Positions 29,214 to 37,221 of a stretch of 64,000 nt of DNA are shown in pieces. Source of the stretch: Mesobacillus jeotgali. Its GTDB lineage: Bacteria > Bacillota > Bacilli > Bacillales > Cytobacillaceae. The translations under genes were made by a program, and so were the position numbers. The stretch is taken from positions 552,001 through 616,000 of the forward strand of contig NZ_CP109811.1 of the NCBI RefSeq assembly GCF_014856545.2. The letters are read 5' to 3'. Positions within the stretch are counted from its first letter, which is position 1; each line of letters starts with the position of its first letter. The notes below the pieces were generated by a model, which was given only the letters and a program-made list of their open reading frames with translations, was not told the origin of the DNA and did not search any database.

Positions 29214-29858
29214 ATGATTAACATAATGATCGTGGATGATCATACCGTTTTGAGGGATGGAATCCGCAGCATTTTGGATGTTGAAGAGGACCTGCTCCTC
29301 GTTGGAGAAGCAGATACAGGAGATGGCCTATTAGAGAAATTGGATACGATCGTGCCTGATGTCATCGTTTTGGATATTAACTTGCAGGATAAGAATGGGA
29401 TTGAATTTATTTCGCTGATTAAAGAAAAGCATCCTGCCTGTAAAATACTGATCTTAACGATGTTTGATCATGATGAATACTTTAAATCTGCCCTTAGGGA
29501 AGGAGCTGATGGATATTTGTTAAAGGATGCTTCCTCCATGGAAGTGATCGATGCCATTCGCAAAATCCATAAAGGGAATTCCATCATCCATCCTAAAATG
29601 GCAAGCAAATTGATTTCCTATCACCGGACCCAGAGCGATTTTACCTATCAGGAAAATGAATTGACCAACAGAGAGAAGGAAGTCCTTAACGAATTGGTCA
29701 GAGGGAAGTCCAATAAGGAAATAGCTGCCCAGCTATCCATAAGCGATAAAACGGTCAAAATTCATGTGAATAAAATTTATAAGAAACTAAATGTGAACAG
29801 CCGCTCCCAAGCTATCATTTACGCTGTACAAAATAAGCTCGTACCTTATTTAAATTAA
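29214..29858 (+). CDS. NarL/LuxR-family response regulator
   Basis: A 214-residue regulator. The receiver domain has the acidic VDDH, the phospho-aspartate in VLDINLQD near residue 54 and lysine in LLKDASS near residue 104. The LuxR helix-turn-helix is at residues 148-212 (LTNREKEVLNELVRG, SNKEIAAQLSISDKTVKIHVN). It follows its kinase by 14 bases. It ends at a strong terminator, so the pair is a two-gene operon without a target gene attached. Confidence 0.94.
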   Translation: MINIMIVDDHTVLRDGIRSILDVEEDLLLVGEADTGDGLLEKLDTIVPDVIVLDINLQDKNGIEFISLIKEKHPACKILILTMFDHDEYFKSALREGADGYLLKDASSMEVIDAIRKIHKGNSIIHPKMASKLISYHRTQSDFTYQENELTNREKEVLNELVRGKSNKEIAAQLSISDKTVKIHVNKIYKKLNVNSRSQAIIYAVQNKLVPYLN

Positions 29859-29864
29859 TCTCAT

Positions 29865-29889
29865 GCTGCCTTTATGGCAGTTTTTTTTT
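29865..29889 (+). terminator. Terminator after NarL-type regulator
   Basis: CTGCC and GGCAG arms with a 5-base loop followed by nine T. Confidence 0.85.
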
Positions 29890-30069
29890 GTAAAATTTCA
29901 AGGTCTATAACCTTAGTACTACCCCATCTATAATCTAGTATCTAGAAAAATAGAACAAACACTCAATATTCAAAAAGTGCTGATTCTACCATAATAGTAG
30001 AGTAGGATAAATGGCGTTAAGATTAAGTTTCTGTAAAGATTTTTTGAAGAAAAAGAGGTGTGCAGCGTC

Positions 30070-30249
30070 ATGACTAAGGAGGATCTGATTGAAGAAACTC
30101 GCAGAAAAATGATCATTAGCATAAAGGAGAATGGTTATTTGAATAAAAAGACCATTGAACTTAGTCAGGAATTGGACGTCTATATTTTGGAGCAGCAAAA
30201 GCTCGGGATGGAACTGCTGAGGAAAAACCGATGTAATAGTTTGGGATGA
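30070..30249 (+). CDS. Spo0E-like aspartyl-phosphate phosphatase
   Basis: A 59-residue protein with the Spo0E family signature SQELDVYILEQQ near residue 35, within a two-helix hairpin. Such proteins dephosphorylate Spo0A-P, which delays sporulation. Length and charge fit the family. The ATG at 30070 is preferred; GTG 30058 is in frame. AGAGGTG lies upstream. An XRE-type regulator follows 96 bases later, but a link is not shown. Confidence 0.83.
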   Translation: MTKEDLIEETRRKMIISIKENGYLNKKTIELSQELDVYILEQQKLGMELLRKNRCNSLG

Positions 30250-30344
30250 TTAATTCTTGGGGCACAGACCTTTCTTAAAATCTATGACTACTTTTAGTTT
30301 TAAAGGATATGAGAAAAAGCTAAATGAGGAGTTGAGACCACTAC

Positions 30345-30530
30345 ATGAAACATGAGAGTCTGGGCGATATATTGAGAATGGAAAGACATAAGAGGGATTT
30401 AACACAAGAAAAAGTATGTGAAGAACTTGGGCTGAAGCTCGATACACTTAAGCGAATCGAAAACAGTAAAAGTGTCAGAGGAACGACTATCAAAAAACTG
30501 TTGAACTATTATCAGATGAAAAAAGAGTAG
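30345..30530 (+). CDS. Small XRE-type DNA-binding protein
   Basis: A 61-residue protein that is almost only a Cro/C1 helix-turn-helix: GDILRMERHKRDLTQEKV then ELGLKLDTLKRIEN, with recognition helix residues near 35-45. There is no effector domain. The ATG at 30345 follows a GAGGAG about 13 bases upstream. The gene may control nearby genes or act with the Spo0E-like protein. It is typical of small Bacillus regulators. Confidence 0.8.
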   Translation: MKHESLGDILRMERHKRDLTQEKVCEELGLKLDTLKRIENSKSVRGTTIKKLLNYYQMKKE

Positions 30531-31087
30531 CTGGCAGCAATCATAATTTAAATTTTAATTATAAAAAATACAATAATCCTTTGAATGTAATCCATTAAGC
30601 TGGATTGTTTTTTTATGCAGTTTCTTATTTTTCCTCCGTGATAGTTTTCTTCTGGGTTTCTGCAGTAATCACTTTGCAGGAGATTGGGCAACTTTTTCCC
30701 AAACTCAATTACTAGAGCTAGTTTATAAGTTGGATTCAATCTGTACAAATTGTATCTTGGAAGGGCCATTTTTCTTGTGGTGGTTTTCGCATTTTGTACA
30801 TATTCTGGCCTCCTTTAACAAAGGTATTGGGCCCGGTTTGATAAGAGCTCTGGGTGATGCTAAGAAAATAACAAAGTTTGTGAAAGATTCATAGGAGAAA
30901 AGGAAATAAAGTGGAATTACAATTGGTATTCTCCTTCCATATCAATGTTCAGAATCCATTCGGACCTATCATTTTTCCCAAACAAAAAGGCTCATCTAAG
31001 GGTTGATAGTGGCTGAAAATTTAGAATATACTTAATTCTGCAAGCCGGCATGCATTACTATTTTTCAAAGGTGAGAGGAGCAATAGA
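30531..31087. other. Gene-free stretch with decayed coding remnants
   Basis: A terminator-like hairpin (AATCC/GGATT plus seven T) lies at 30589-30616. On the minus strand near 30600-30800 a strong AAAGGAGG is followed by interrupted frames; one segment has cysteine and histidine pairs (CTKCENHHKKNG) and a longer open frame ends CIKK near 30615. On the plus strand near 30817-30894 an open tail reads GLIRALGDAKKITKF. These look like broken genes, but none can be assigned. Confidence 0.4.
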
Positions 31088-32368
31088 ATGAAGAAGAAGA
31101 GAATACTAGGATCTGCAGTACTTAGTCTAGCAATGGGTGTTTCAATGTTTGCGACAGGGGCCTTTGGAGCAGGAGTGCAAGAAAGCCAGGATACTTATCG
31201 AGTTTTAGTTAAGGGTCCGAGTGCAGAACAAGCAAAAGTGAAAGAACAGTATGGCAAGCGCTGGGACTTTGGGAAGCAAGGATTCACAACAGAAGTAAAC
31301 AGCAAGCAGTATCAAGCTCTATTAAAGAATAAAAATATTGAGATCTCTCAGGTAGAGCAATACACAATAGATGCTCGAGTTGAAGGAAACAGCAATGGCA
31401 AAGGCAAAGGTGATTACACTGCCCAGGCATCCTATCCATCTGATCAGACTCCTTGGGGCATTCAAGCAATTTATAACGATAACTATATCCAAGCTACAAG
31501 CGGAGGAGATGGAATCAAGGTAGCTGTCCTTGACACAGGCATCAACCGAAACCATATTGACTTGACGGACAATGTTGAACAATGTAAAGATTTCACCCAG
31601 TCATATTCTTCACTGGTCAATGGATCATGTACTGACCGCCAGGGCCATGGCACACATGTAGCAGGAACAGCTGTTGCCAACGGCGGCTACGATGGAGCAG
31701 GAGTGTACGGAGTAGCACCTGATGCGGAACTATGGGGCTACAAGGTTTTAGGAGATAATGGTTCAGGTTATTCAGATGATATCGCAGGGGCAATCCGCCA
31801 TGCTGCAGATGAAGGCGTCCGTACAGGGTCAAAAGTCGTCATCTCGCTTTCATTAGGTTCAAGCGGCAAGGATTCCATGATCGCAAGTGCTGTTGACTAT
31901 GCATACAGCAAGGGTGCTTTAGTTGTTGCAGCTGCTGGTAACAGTGGCCCAAGCGCCAACACGATTGGTTATCCTGGAGCTTTAACAAATGCGATTGCGG
32001 TAGCATCACTGGATAACACATTCGTCAATGGAACACATAAAGTCTCTGACTTCTCTTCTCGCGGCAACCCTTACACTGACGGTGATTACTATATCCAGGA
32101 AAGGGATGTTGAGGTATCAGCACCAGGCGGCGGGATCTATTCAACAGCCGTAGATGGAAATTATGCAACGATGAGCGGTACATCAATGGCGACGCCACAC
32201 ATCTCGGGCCTTGCAGCTAAACTGTGGTCTTCGAATAAGTATTGGAGCAATTCACAGCTGCGTTATGAAATCCAAAGACGTGCAAAGCTATATGACATCA
32301 AAGGCGGAACAGGGGCAGCCACAGGCGATGATTATGCGTCTGGATTTGGTTTCCCTCGTGTAAGATAA
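31088..32368 (+). CDS. Subtilisin-like serine protease (S8)
   Basis: A 426-residue secreted protease. The signal peptide covers residues 1-27, and an I9-type propeptide about 35-95. The catalytic domain has Asp149 (VAVLDTGI), His187 (QGHGTHVAG) and Ser366 (SGTSMATPH), with the oxyanion Asn285 (AAAGNSG). All four are intact. Cys166 and Cys181 flank the histidine loop, and a disulfide is possible, which most Bacillus subtilisins lack. The ATG follows GAGAGGAGCAATAG. It is a single gene with its own terminator. Confidence 0.95.
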   Translation: MKKKRILGSAVLSLAMGVSMFATGAFGAGVQESQDTYRVLVKGPSAEQAKVKEQYGKRWDFGKQGFTTEVNSKQYQALLKNKNIEISQVEQYTIDARVEGNSNGKGKGDYTAQASYPSDQTPWGIQAIYNDNYIQATSGGDGIKVAVLDTGINRNHIDLTDNVEQCKDFTQSYSSLVNGSCTDRQGHGTHVAGTAVANGGYDGAGVYGVAPDAELWGYKVLGDNGSGYSDDIAGAIRHAADEGVRTGSKVVISLSLGSSGKDSMIASAVDYAYSKGALVVAAAGNSGPSANTIGYPGALTNAIAVASLDNTFVNGTHKVSDFSSRGNPYTDGDYYIQERDVEVSAPGGGIYSTAVDGNYATMSGTSMATPHISGLAAKLWSSNKYWSNSQLRYEIQRRAKLYDIKGGTGAATGDDYASGFGFPRVR

Positions 32369-32387
32369 TCTTCATAAAACATTATGC

Positions 32388-32423
32388 CAGCCATCCGGGT
32401 TGATTGATCCGGGTGGCTTTTTT
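32388..32423 (+). terminator. Terminator after the protease
   Basis: AGCCATCCGG and CCGGGTGGCT arms followed by TTTTTT. Confidence 0.88.
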
Positions 32424-32685
32424 AATTCATAAATTATCTTCTGAATTCAGTTAACTTATTCCTTGAAATCCCGATAATAAGAAAGTAAAGATATCTTGAA
32501 TTAAAGGTTATATTATTCAAAAAAATGTTCATTTCGTCATTACCATAAATTCTATCCCAACATACTAAGGCATCTGCTTATGAATGGCAATTTAAAACAA
32601 TAGCGCCAGTGATGGTCATTTTGACAGAAGAGTCTCCTGTTGCTAAATGCAGCAGGATTTTCGCGTTAAATCCAAGGAGGACACC
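32424..32685. other. Intergenic region before diguanylate cyclase
   Basis: AT-rich; no gene or riboswitch consensus seen. A small CCTGTTGC/GCAGCAGG hairpin lies at 32634-32657, directly before the AAGGAGG of the next gene. Confidence 0.4.
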
Positions 32686-33822
32686 ATGAAGGAACAAAAA
32701 GAATGGAACGATATAGCTGGACTGAACAGGTTAATATTAAAATTTTCATGGTGGATGGTCATTGTCATTGTTCTTCTATCCGTTTTGGGAACTTCAATCT
32801 CCTATCAATTTAATGGGAAAGGCATTATGGAAGTGGCTAGCTCTTACGTCTTGCTGCCGACAATCTATACAGTCGTGATCCTTGCCATGACACAAGTGTT
32901 ATATTACATGTTCAAGCCATGGGGAGATTATATCCTTCTCCTGGGGATTTTCGCGATTCTCCACGTGTATATTATTAACTTTCCTTTTGCGCAAGGCATC
33001 CATTATTTGCTGATTATCAGCGTACTCATTTCTGCTTTATATTATCAAAAGGATAAAATCTATATTACTGGTATTTTGAGTTTGATCTCCATCTTGGCAC
33101 TTTATTTCTTTTATGAGCCTCTTTCCAGAGAACTTGAGAGCAGAGATATATTTGCATTCATAGGGATCTTTATTGGATTTGTCTTTATATCGATCGGAAT
33201 CATTTACCGTGGCCATTATTTGCTAAAGCACCTGGAAGAATCGATAAGAAATCAGGAAGAACTAATGGTACGGAACATTATGATGGACAAGGCAAGCAAA
33301 ATGGATGCACTGACCGATTTGTACAATCATAAAACGTTTCATGAATACCTCGACAAATTGATTGAGCAAAGTGATCAGGAACATTTGTCCTTCCAGCTTG
33401 CGATTATTGATATTGATAATTTTAAAAAAGTGAATGACCAATTCGGCCACTGGGTGGGTGATATTGTTCTAAAACGAGTCGGTGAACAATTAAAGCTGAA
33501 TGTAACCCCCGATGATTTCGTTTCAAGGTATGGCGGCGAAGAATTTGCCGTGATTTTTACCGAAAAAAACCAACATGTATCCTACCAATTAATTGATCAC
33601 ATACGTTCAACGATCAGTAAGATCGCCCATCCGGAAATGGAAGATAAGCCTGTTACAATCAGTGTGGGAATGTGTTCCTATGTAGCTGGCCTCGGTAAGG
33701 AGAGCTTCTTCAAAGCTGCAGATGACAGCTTGTATGAAGCAAAAAGGAATGGCAAGAATCAAACTGTGGTGGCGAAGCTTTCCAAAGAATTGACCGAAGA
33801 GAAAAGCCTGACAGCCTTGTAA
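32686..33822 (+). CDS. Membrane diguanylate cyclase (GGDEF)
   Basis: A 378-residue protein: about six transmembrane helices (residues 20-185), then a GGDEF domain (about 205-365) that would make cyclic di-GMP from two GTP. The active-site motif is intact as RYGGEEF near residue 282. The inhibitory I-site RxxD is missing (TPDD at that position), so product feedback by this route is unlikely. The start at 32686 has AAGGAGG upstream; the frame upstream to 32647 lacks one. Confidence 0.92.
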   Translation: MKEQKEWNDIAGLNRLILKFSWWMVIVIVLLSVLGTSISYQFNGKGIMEVASSYVLLPTIYTVVILAMTQVLYYMFKPWGDYILLLGIFAILHVYIINFPFAQGIHYLLIISVLISALYYQKDKIYITGILSLISILALYFFYEPLSRELESRDIFAFIGIFIGFVFISIGIIYRGHYLLKHLEESIRNQEELMVRNIMMDKASKMDALTDLYNHKTFHEYLDKLIEQSDQEHLSFQLAIIDIDNFKKVNDQFGHWVGDIVLKRVGEQLKLNVTPDDFVSRYGGEEFAVIFTEKNQHVSYQLIDHIRSTISKIAHPEMEDKPVTISVGMCSYVAGLGKESFFKAADDSLYEAKRNGKNQTVVAKLSKELTEEKSLTAL

Positions 33823-33826
33823 ACTG

Positions 33827-33876
33827 GACCCTGTGTAGTAGACTCTTAAAAAGCGTCTAATGCACGGGGTCTTTTG
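33827..33876 (+). terminator. Terminator after diguanylate cyclase
   Basis: Long hairpin GACCCTGTGTAGTAGAC / GTCTAATGCACGGGGTC, with mismatches, followed by TTTTGTTTA. Confidence 0.7.
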
Positions 33877-33889
33877 TTTATTATATTCA

Positions 33890-33917
33890 TTTACAGTCTT
33901 TATACTGAATTTTTACA
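33890..33917 (+). promoter_or_regulatory. Putative Pho box upstream of phoX
   Basis: TTTACA (33890), TATACT (33901) and TTTACA (33912) are spaced exactly 11 bases apart. This matches the PhoP direct-repeat pattern TT(A/T/C)ACA with 5-base gaps; two repeats are exact and one is partial. It lies 81 bases before the phosphatase start. Confidence 0.5.
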
Positions 33918-33997
33918 AAACTAGGGATATCTCTTAATACTTTCAATTTAATCTATTACTAGATTCAAAAAATACATAGGATGAGGAGAGATGAGGT

Positions 33998-35428
33998 ATG
34001 ACTGAGCAAAATACGAACAGCGGCTTGAACAGAAGGGATTTCTTAAAAGCAGGCGGGATGGGCGCGCTTGCCATTACTCTTGGCAGCACTGGAGTGATGG
34101 GATTGAGTTCCACAGCACTTGCGGATTCTGCTCACAAGACAACTAGCGGATTTGGCGGTTATGGAGATTTGGTTCCAGATCCTAATGGCATTCTCGATCT
34201 TCCAAGAGGCTTCCAGTACAAAATCATCTCCAGAGAAGGCGACTTGATGACAGACGGAACTAAGATTCCTGGTGCTTTTGATGGAATGGCGGCGTTTGAT
34301 GGACCGAACAACACAACCATCCTTGTCCGCAATCATGAATTATCGTCAGGCCCTGCTTTTGGAAAAAATCCTTATGATGCAAATGCCCAGGGGGGAACAA
34401 CAGCTCTTGTTGTAGGGGCCAATCGTAATGTGATCAAAGAATATGTAACATCTTCAGGGACAATCCGAAATTGCGCAGGTGGTGCGACACCTTGGGGAAC
34501 TTGGCTGACTTGTGAAGAAAACCGTTCAGAGGGGCACGGATATGTTTTCGAAGTCGATCCGACACAGCCTGAGAACGATATGTCCAAAACACCAATCAAG
34601 GAAATGGGCCGTTTTTCACACGAGGCATGTGCGATTGACCCAGCGACAGGATATGTCTACTTAACCGAAGATGCAAGCCCGAGCTTCCTGTACCGTTTTA
34701 TCCCTAATGACTTGAGCCAAAAGCCGGGTGCGCTGCAAAAAGGCGGCAAGCTTTATGCGGCTGCGATTGTAGAAGTCGCTGATCCATCAGCCAGCACCTT
34801 TAAAACGGGACAAACTTTTAAAATTGTTTGGAAGGAAGTAGATCCTCATTGGTGCCGTGAAGAAGCTGCTGCGCAAAAATGCATTGTGTTCTCAAGGCTT
34901 GAGGGGGCCTTCTTCCAAGAAGGAGTGTTCTGGTTCGATGACACCTCTGCAGGTGATAAAAAACTTGGACGAGTTTATCGTTATGTTCCTCATACAAATA
35001 CACTGGAGCTTTTCTACGAGGGAAATAATGCGCGATACATGGAATATCCGGACAATATCTGCTGTACTCCTTGGGGCGACCTTTGGTATGCAGAAGATGG
35101 TTCCGGACAGGACCGAATTATGGGGATTACACCAGAAGGCAAGGTTTATCCTTTTGCTGCCAACCGTTTAAGCGGTTCTGAACTGGCAGGGCCAACCTTC
35201 TCGCCAGATGGAAATACCCTTTTCGTCAATATTCAAAGCCCAGGCAAAACGTTTGCCATTTGGGGGCCATTCCAGCGCCGCAATTCTGCGCGTGCAAGGG
35301 AAATGTCCTTCGCTGCACCAGCCAATCTTGCACCTCAGGTTTCTGAAAAAGTGGCCAAGGCTGCCAAGGCACAAGGGATGTCCATCCTCGAAGCAGCCGC
35401 ATTTGAGCGTCATGGAGTAAATATGTAA
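33998..35428 (+). CDS. PhoX-type phosphatase, Tat-exported (DUF839)
   Basis: A 476-residue secreted protein. The N-terminus holds a Tat signal, NRRDFLKAGG (residues 11-20), a hydrophobic stretch and the AxA cleavage site near residue 42. The rest is a DUF839/PhoX beta-propeller enzyme, a calcium/iron-dependent alkaline phosphatase family. Expected metal-ligand residues are in VRNHELS and SHEACAIDP stretches. tatA and tatC follow directly, as tatAd-tatCd follow phoD in B. subtilis. The gene is probably under phosphate control through the box at 33890. Confidence 0.9.
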   Translation: MTEQNTNSGLNRRDFLKAGGMGALAITLGSTGVMGLSSTALADSAHKTTSGFGGYGDLVPDPNGILDLPRGFQYKIISREGDLMTDGTKIPGAFDGMAAFDGPNNTTILVRNHELSSGPAFGKNPYDANAQGGTTALVVGANRNVIKEYVTSSGTIRNCAGGATPWGTWLTCEENRSEGHGYVFEVDPTQPENDMSKTPIKEMGRFSHEACAIDPATGYVYLTEDASPSFLYRFIPNDLSQKPGALQKGGKLYAAAIVEVADPSASTFKTGQTFKIVWKEVDPHWCREEAAAQKCIVFSRLEGAFFQEGVFWFDDTSAGDKKLGRVYRYVPHTNTLELFYEGNNARYMEYPDNICCTPWGDLWYAEDGSGQDRIMGITPEGKVYPFAANRLSGSELAGPTFSPDGNTLFVNIQSPGKTFAIWGPFQRRNSARAREMSFAAPANLAPQVSEKVAKAAKAQGMSILEAAAFERHGVNM

Positions 35429-35531
35429 CAGATTCATAAATAAGATGTAAGCTGAACACTTTGTATGGTTTACATCTTTTTTTACCTTCTTGGTTATTGT
35501 TGGTGAGCACGTAAAAATGGAGGTCTTGTCA

Positions 35532-35729
35532 ATGTTACAGAATATAGGAATACCGGGCTTAATCCTTGTCCTTGTCATAGCTTTAATTATTTTTGGTCCA
35601 TCCAAGCTGCCTGAAATAGGCCGTGCGTTTGGATCGACTTTAAAAGAGTTCAAAAAATCAACACGTGAATTGGTTGCCGAAGACGAGTCGAAAAAAGAGG
35701 ATGAAAATAAAAGAAGTGTAACTCAATAA
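35532..35729 (+). CDS. tatA: Sec-independent translocase subunit TatA
   Basis: A 65-residue protein with a single N-terminal helix, the [14 protein letters not shown] hinge and the start of the amphipathic helix, then a charged tail. TatA forms the pore for folded Tat substrates. The start at 35532 has GGAGG eight bases upstream. The substrate gene lies 103 bases upstream and tatC 61 bases downstream. Confidence 0.95.
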   Translation: MLQNIGIPGLILVLVIALIIFGPSKLPEIGRAFGSTLKEFKKSTRELVAEDESKKEDENKRSVTQ

Positions 35730-35736
35730 GAAATTG

Positions 35737-35778
35737 AAGAAGATGCAGGTAGCTACCATACTTTCATCTTCTTTTTTT
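35737..35778 (+). terminator. Terminator-like hairpin between tatA and tatC
   Basis: AAGAAGATG (35737) pairs with CATCTTCTT (35765) and runs into a stretch of seven T. The loop itself contains the palindrome GGTAGCTACC. It would make tatC depend on read-through. Confidence 0.75.
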
Positions 35779-35790
35779 AGAGGTGATTTT

Positions 35791-36516
35791 ATGGATGAAA
35801 AACAGATGAATCTAGTAGGCCACTTGAGTGAATTGCGTAAACGCGTGATGATCATCGTCGGAAGCTTTATGTTCATTGTCATGGTGGCTTTGGTGTATGT
35901 GAAAAATATTTACCATTGGTTAGTCCAGGATTTATCAATAAAATTAGCTGTTCTCGGCCCAAGTGATATTTTGTGGGTGTATTTGATGTTGGCGGCCGTG
36001 ATTGCTTTAGCGGGCACGATTCCGATTGCAGCTCATCAAATCTGGCTCTTTGTAAGGCCTGCTTTATCTGAAAAAGAGAAAAAAGTAACAGTAGCCTACA
36101 TACCGGCACTATTCCTGCTTTTCATAGCGGGCATTTGCTTCGGGTATTTTGTCATTTTTCCGCTGGTGTTTCAATTCCTGCTTTCCTTATCAGAAGATAT
36201 GTTCATGGAATTTTTCACGACAGAGAAATACTTTCGGTTTTTAATCCATATGGTCCTGCCCTTTGGTTTCTTATTTGAACTGCCTGTCGTCATTATGTTT
36301 TTGACGAGCCTGGGTGTGTTGAATCCATACCGGTTGCAAAAAGCCAGGAAGTATTCTTATTTTATGCTGATTGTCACAGCTGTTCTCATCACGCCCCCTG
36401 ATCTTCTGTCAGACATACTTGTCATTATCCCCCTGCTGTTTTTGTACGAATGCAGCGTTCTATTATCGAAGATCGTTTACCGGCGGAAACAGGAATCTGA
36501 ATTATCGGCAGCTTGA
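35791..36516 (+). CDS. tatC: Sec-independent translocase subunit TatC
   Basis: A 241-residue, six-helix membrane protein that recognises the twin-arginine signal. Conserved parts are HLSELRKRVM at residue 10, which contacts the signal, and the region near residue 100 with FVRPALSEKEKK. The start at 35791 has AGAGGTGATTTT upstream; the frame before it falls in the hairpin. It completes the two-component TatAC unit typical of Firmicutes (no tatB). Confidence 0.95.
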   Translation: MDEKQMNLVGHLSELRKRVMIIVGSFMFIVMVALVYVKNIYHWLVQDLSIKLAVLGPSDILWVYLMLAAVIALAGTIPIAAHQIWLFVRPALSEKEKKVTVAYIPALFLLFIAGICFGYFVIFPLVFQFLLSLSEDMFMEFFTTEKYFRFLIHMVLPFGFLFELPVVIMFLTSLGVLNPYRLQKARKYSYFMLIVTAVLITPPDLLSDILVIIPLLFLYECSVLLSKIVYRRKQESELSAA

Positions 36517-36537
36517 ACTTTGCTTGTACAGGAGTAA

Positions 36538-36564
36538 GGGACAGTCCCATAAATGGGCTGTCCC
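36538..36564. terminator. Hairpin after tatC, dispersed-repeat member
   Basis: GGGACAG and CTGTCCC arms with a 13-base loop that contains an inner TCCCAT/ATGGG match. No clear T tract, so its activity as a terminator is uncertain. Confidence 0.5.
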
Positions 36565-36577
36565 GCAACTTGTTAAT

Positions 36578-36871
36578 CTATCTGAATATCCCCATGCCCA
36601 TATCTCCAAATTGATAATAAAGATAAAAAATGAAAAAAATTAGGTTGATTATGAAAGAAATACGGAGAAGAGATTTCGAAGCTTTTATTTTCCACAGTAA
36701 GAATACAATAAAGAAATTGATCAGCACTGGTACAAATGTATAGGTCATTCTTTCATCAATAAGAGAAAGTGCATTTGGGCTCAGCAAGTAAATGAAGCTG
36801 TCTGATATCTGTGCTATGACAGAAAAAATGATAAGACACCAAAATATCATCAGCAAAATGACTTTTTTCAT
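36578..36871 (-). CDS. Small membrane protein, 97 aa
   Basis: Three hydrophobic segments (about residues 4-22, 44-60 and 70-88) separated by short charged loops; the C-terminus ends GMGIFR. Function unknown. The start is the ATG at 36871, preceded by GGCTGGGGAAAA. Its ATG overlaps the TGA that ends a decayed alkylation-repair gene, so it once followed that gene in an operon. Confidence 0.72.
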   Translation of the reverse strand: MKKVILLMIFWCLIIFSVIAQISDSFIYLLSPNALSLIDERMTYTFVPVLINFFIVFLLWKIKASKSLLRISFIINLIFFIFYLYYQFGDMGMGIFR

Positions 36872-37070
36872 TTTTCCCCAGCCTTGGCCTTCGCAATATG
36901 CTTCAACGCTTCTCTCCTGCTCAGTTTGAAATTGGATATGTATTCGTAATTTCAATCACTTTCTCAGGGTCTTGTTTAGCATATTCTCTTAATGCCCAGC
37001 CGATTGCTTTATTGATGAAGAAATCCTTGGTGTGGCAGGTTCTTGAGATGTTTTCCATTTTAGTTTCACC
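36868..37070 (-). pseudogene. Truncated DNA alkylation repair (AlkD-like) remnant
   Basis: About 65 codons match the C-terminal part of the intact protein at 63242-63916: SRTCHTKDFFINKAIGWAL, then EYAKQDPEKV, then after a frameshift near 36920 the LSRREALKHI tail. The N-terminal two thirds are missing. The tail runs to a TGA that overlaps the next ATG. It is a relic of a second AlkD-like gene. Confidence 0.85.
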
Positions 37071-37221
37071 AACTCTGATTGATTTATATCTTTATTTATA
37101 GGATTATCGAATGGGCAGCATCTATTCCTCGCTGCGACGTCCCATTCAATTGCATTTTACATACTTTTCCTCCTCCTGAGCAACCTAAAGAGAAAATGAA
37201 TGGAAATCAGGGGGCTTCATA

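Noticed and set aside
30548..30769. A 73-codon minus-strand gene
   Set aside because: The frame is open and protein-like, but its ATG has no ribosome binding site, while the good AAAGGAGG upstream leads into other, broken frames. It is described only as a remnant.
32600..32685. A cyclic di-GMP riboswitch before the diguanylate cyclase
   Set aside because: Only a small CCTGTTGC/GCAGCAGG hairpin is present; none of the GEMM consensus segments was found.
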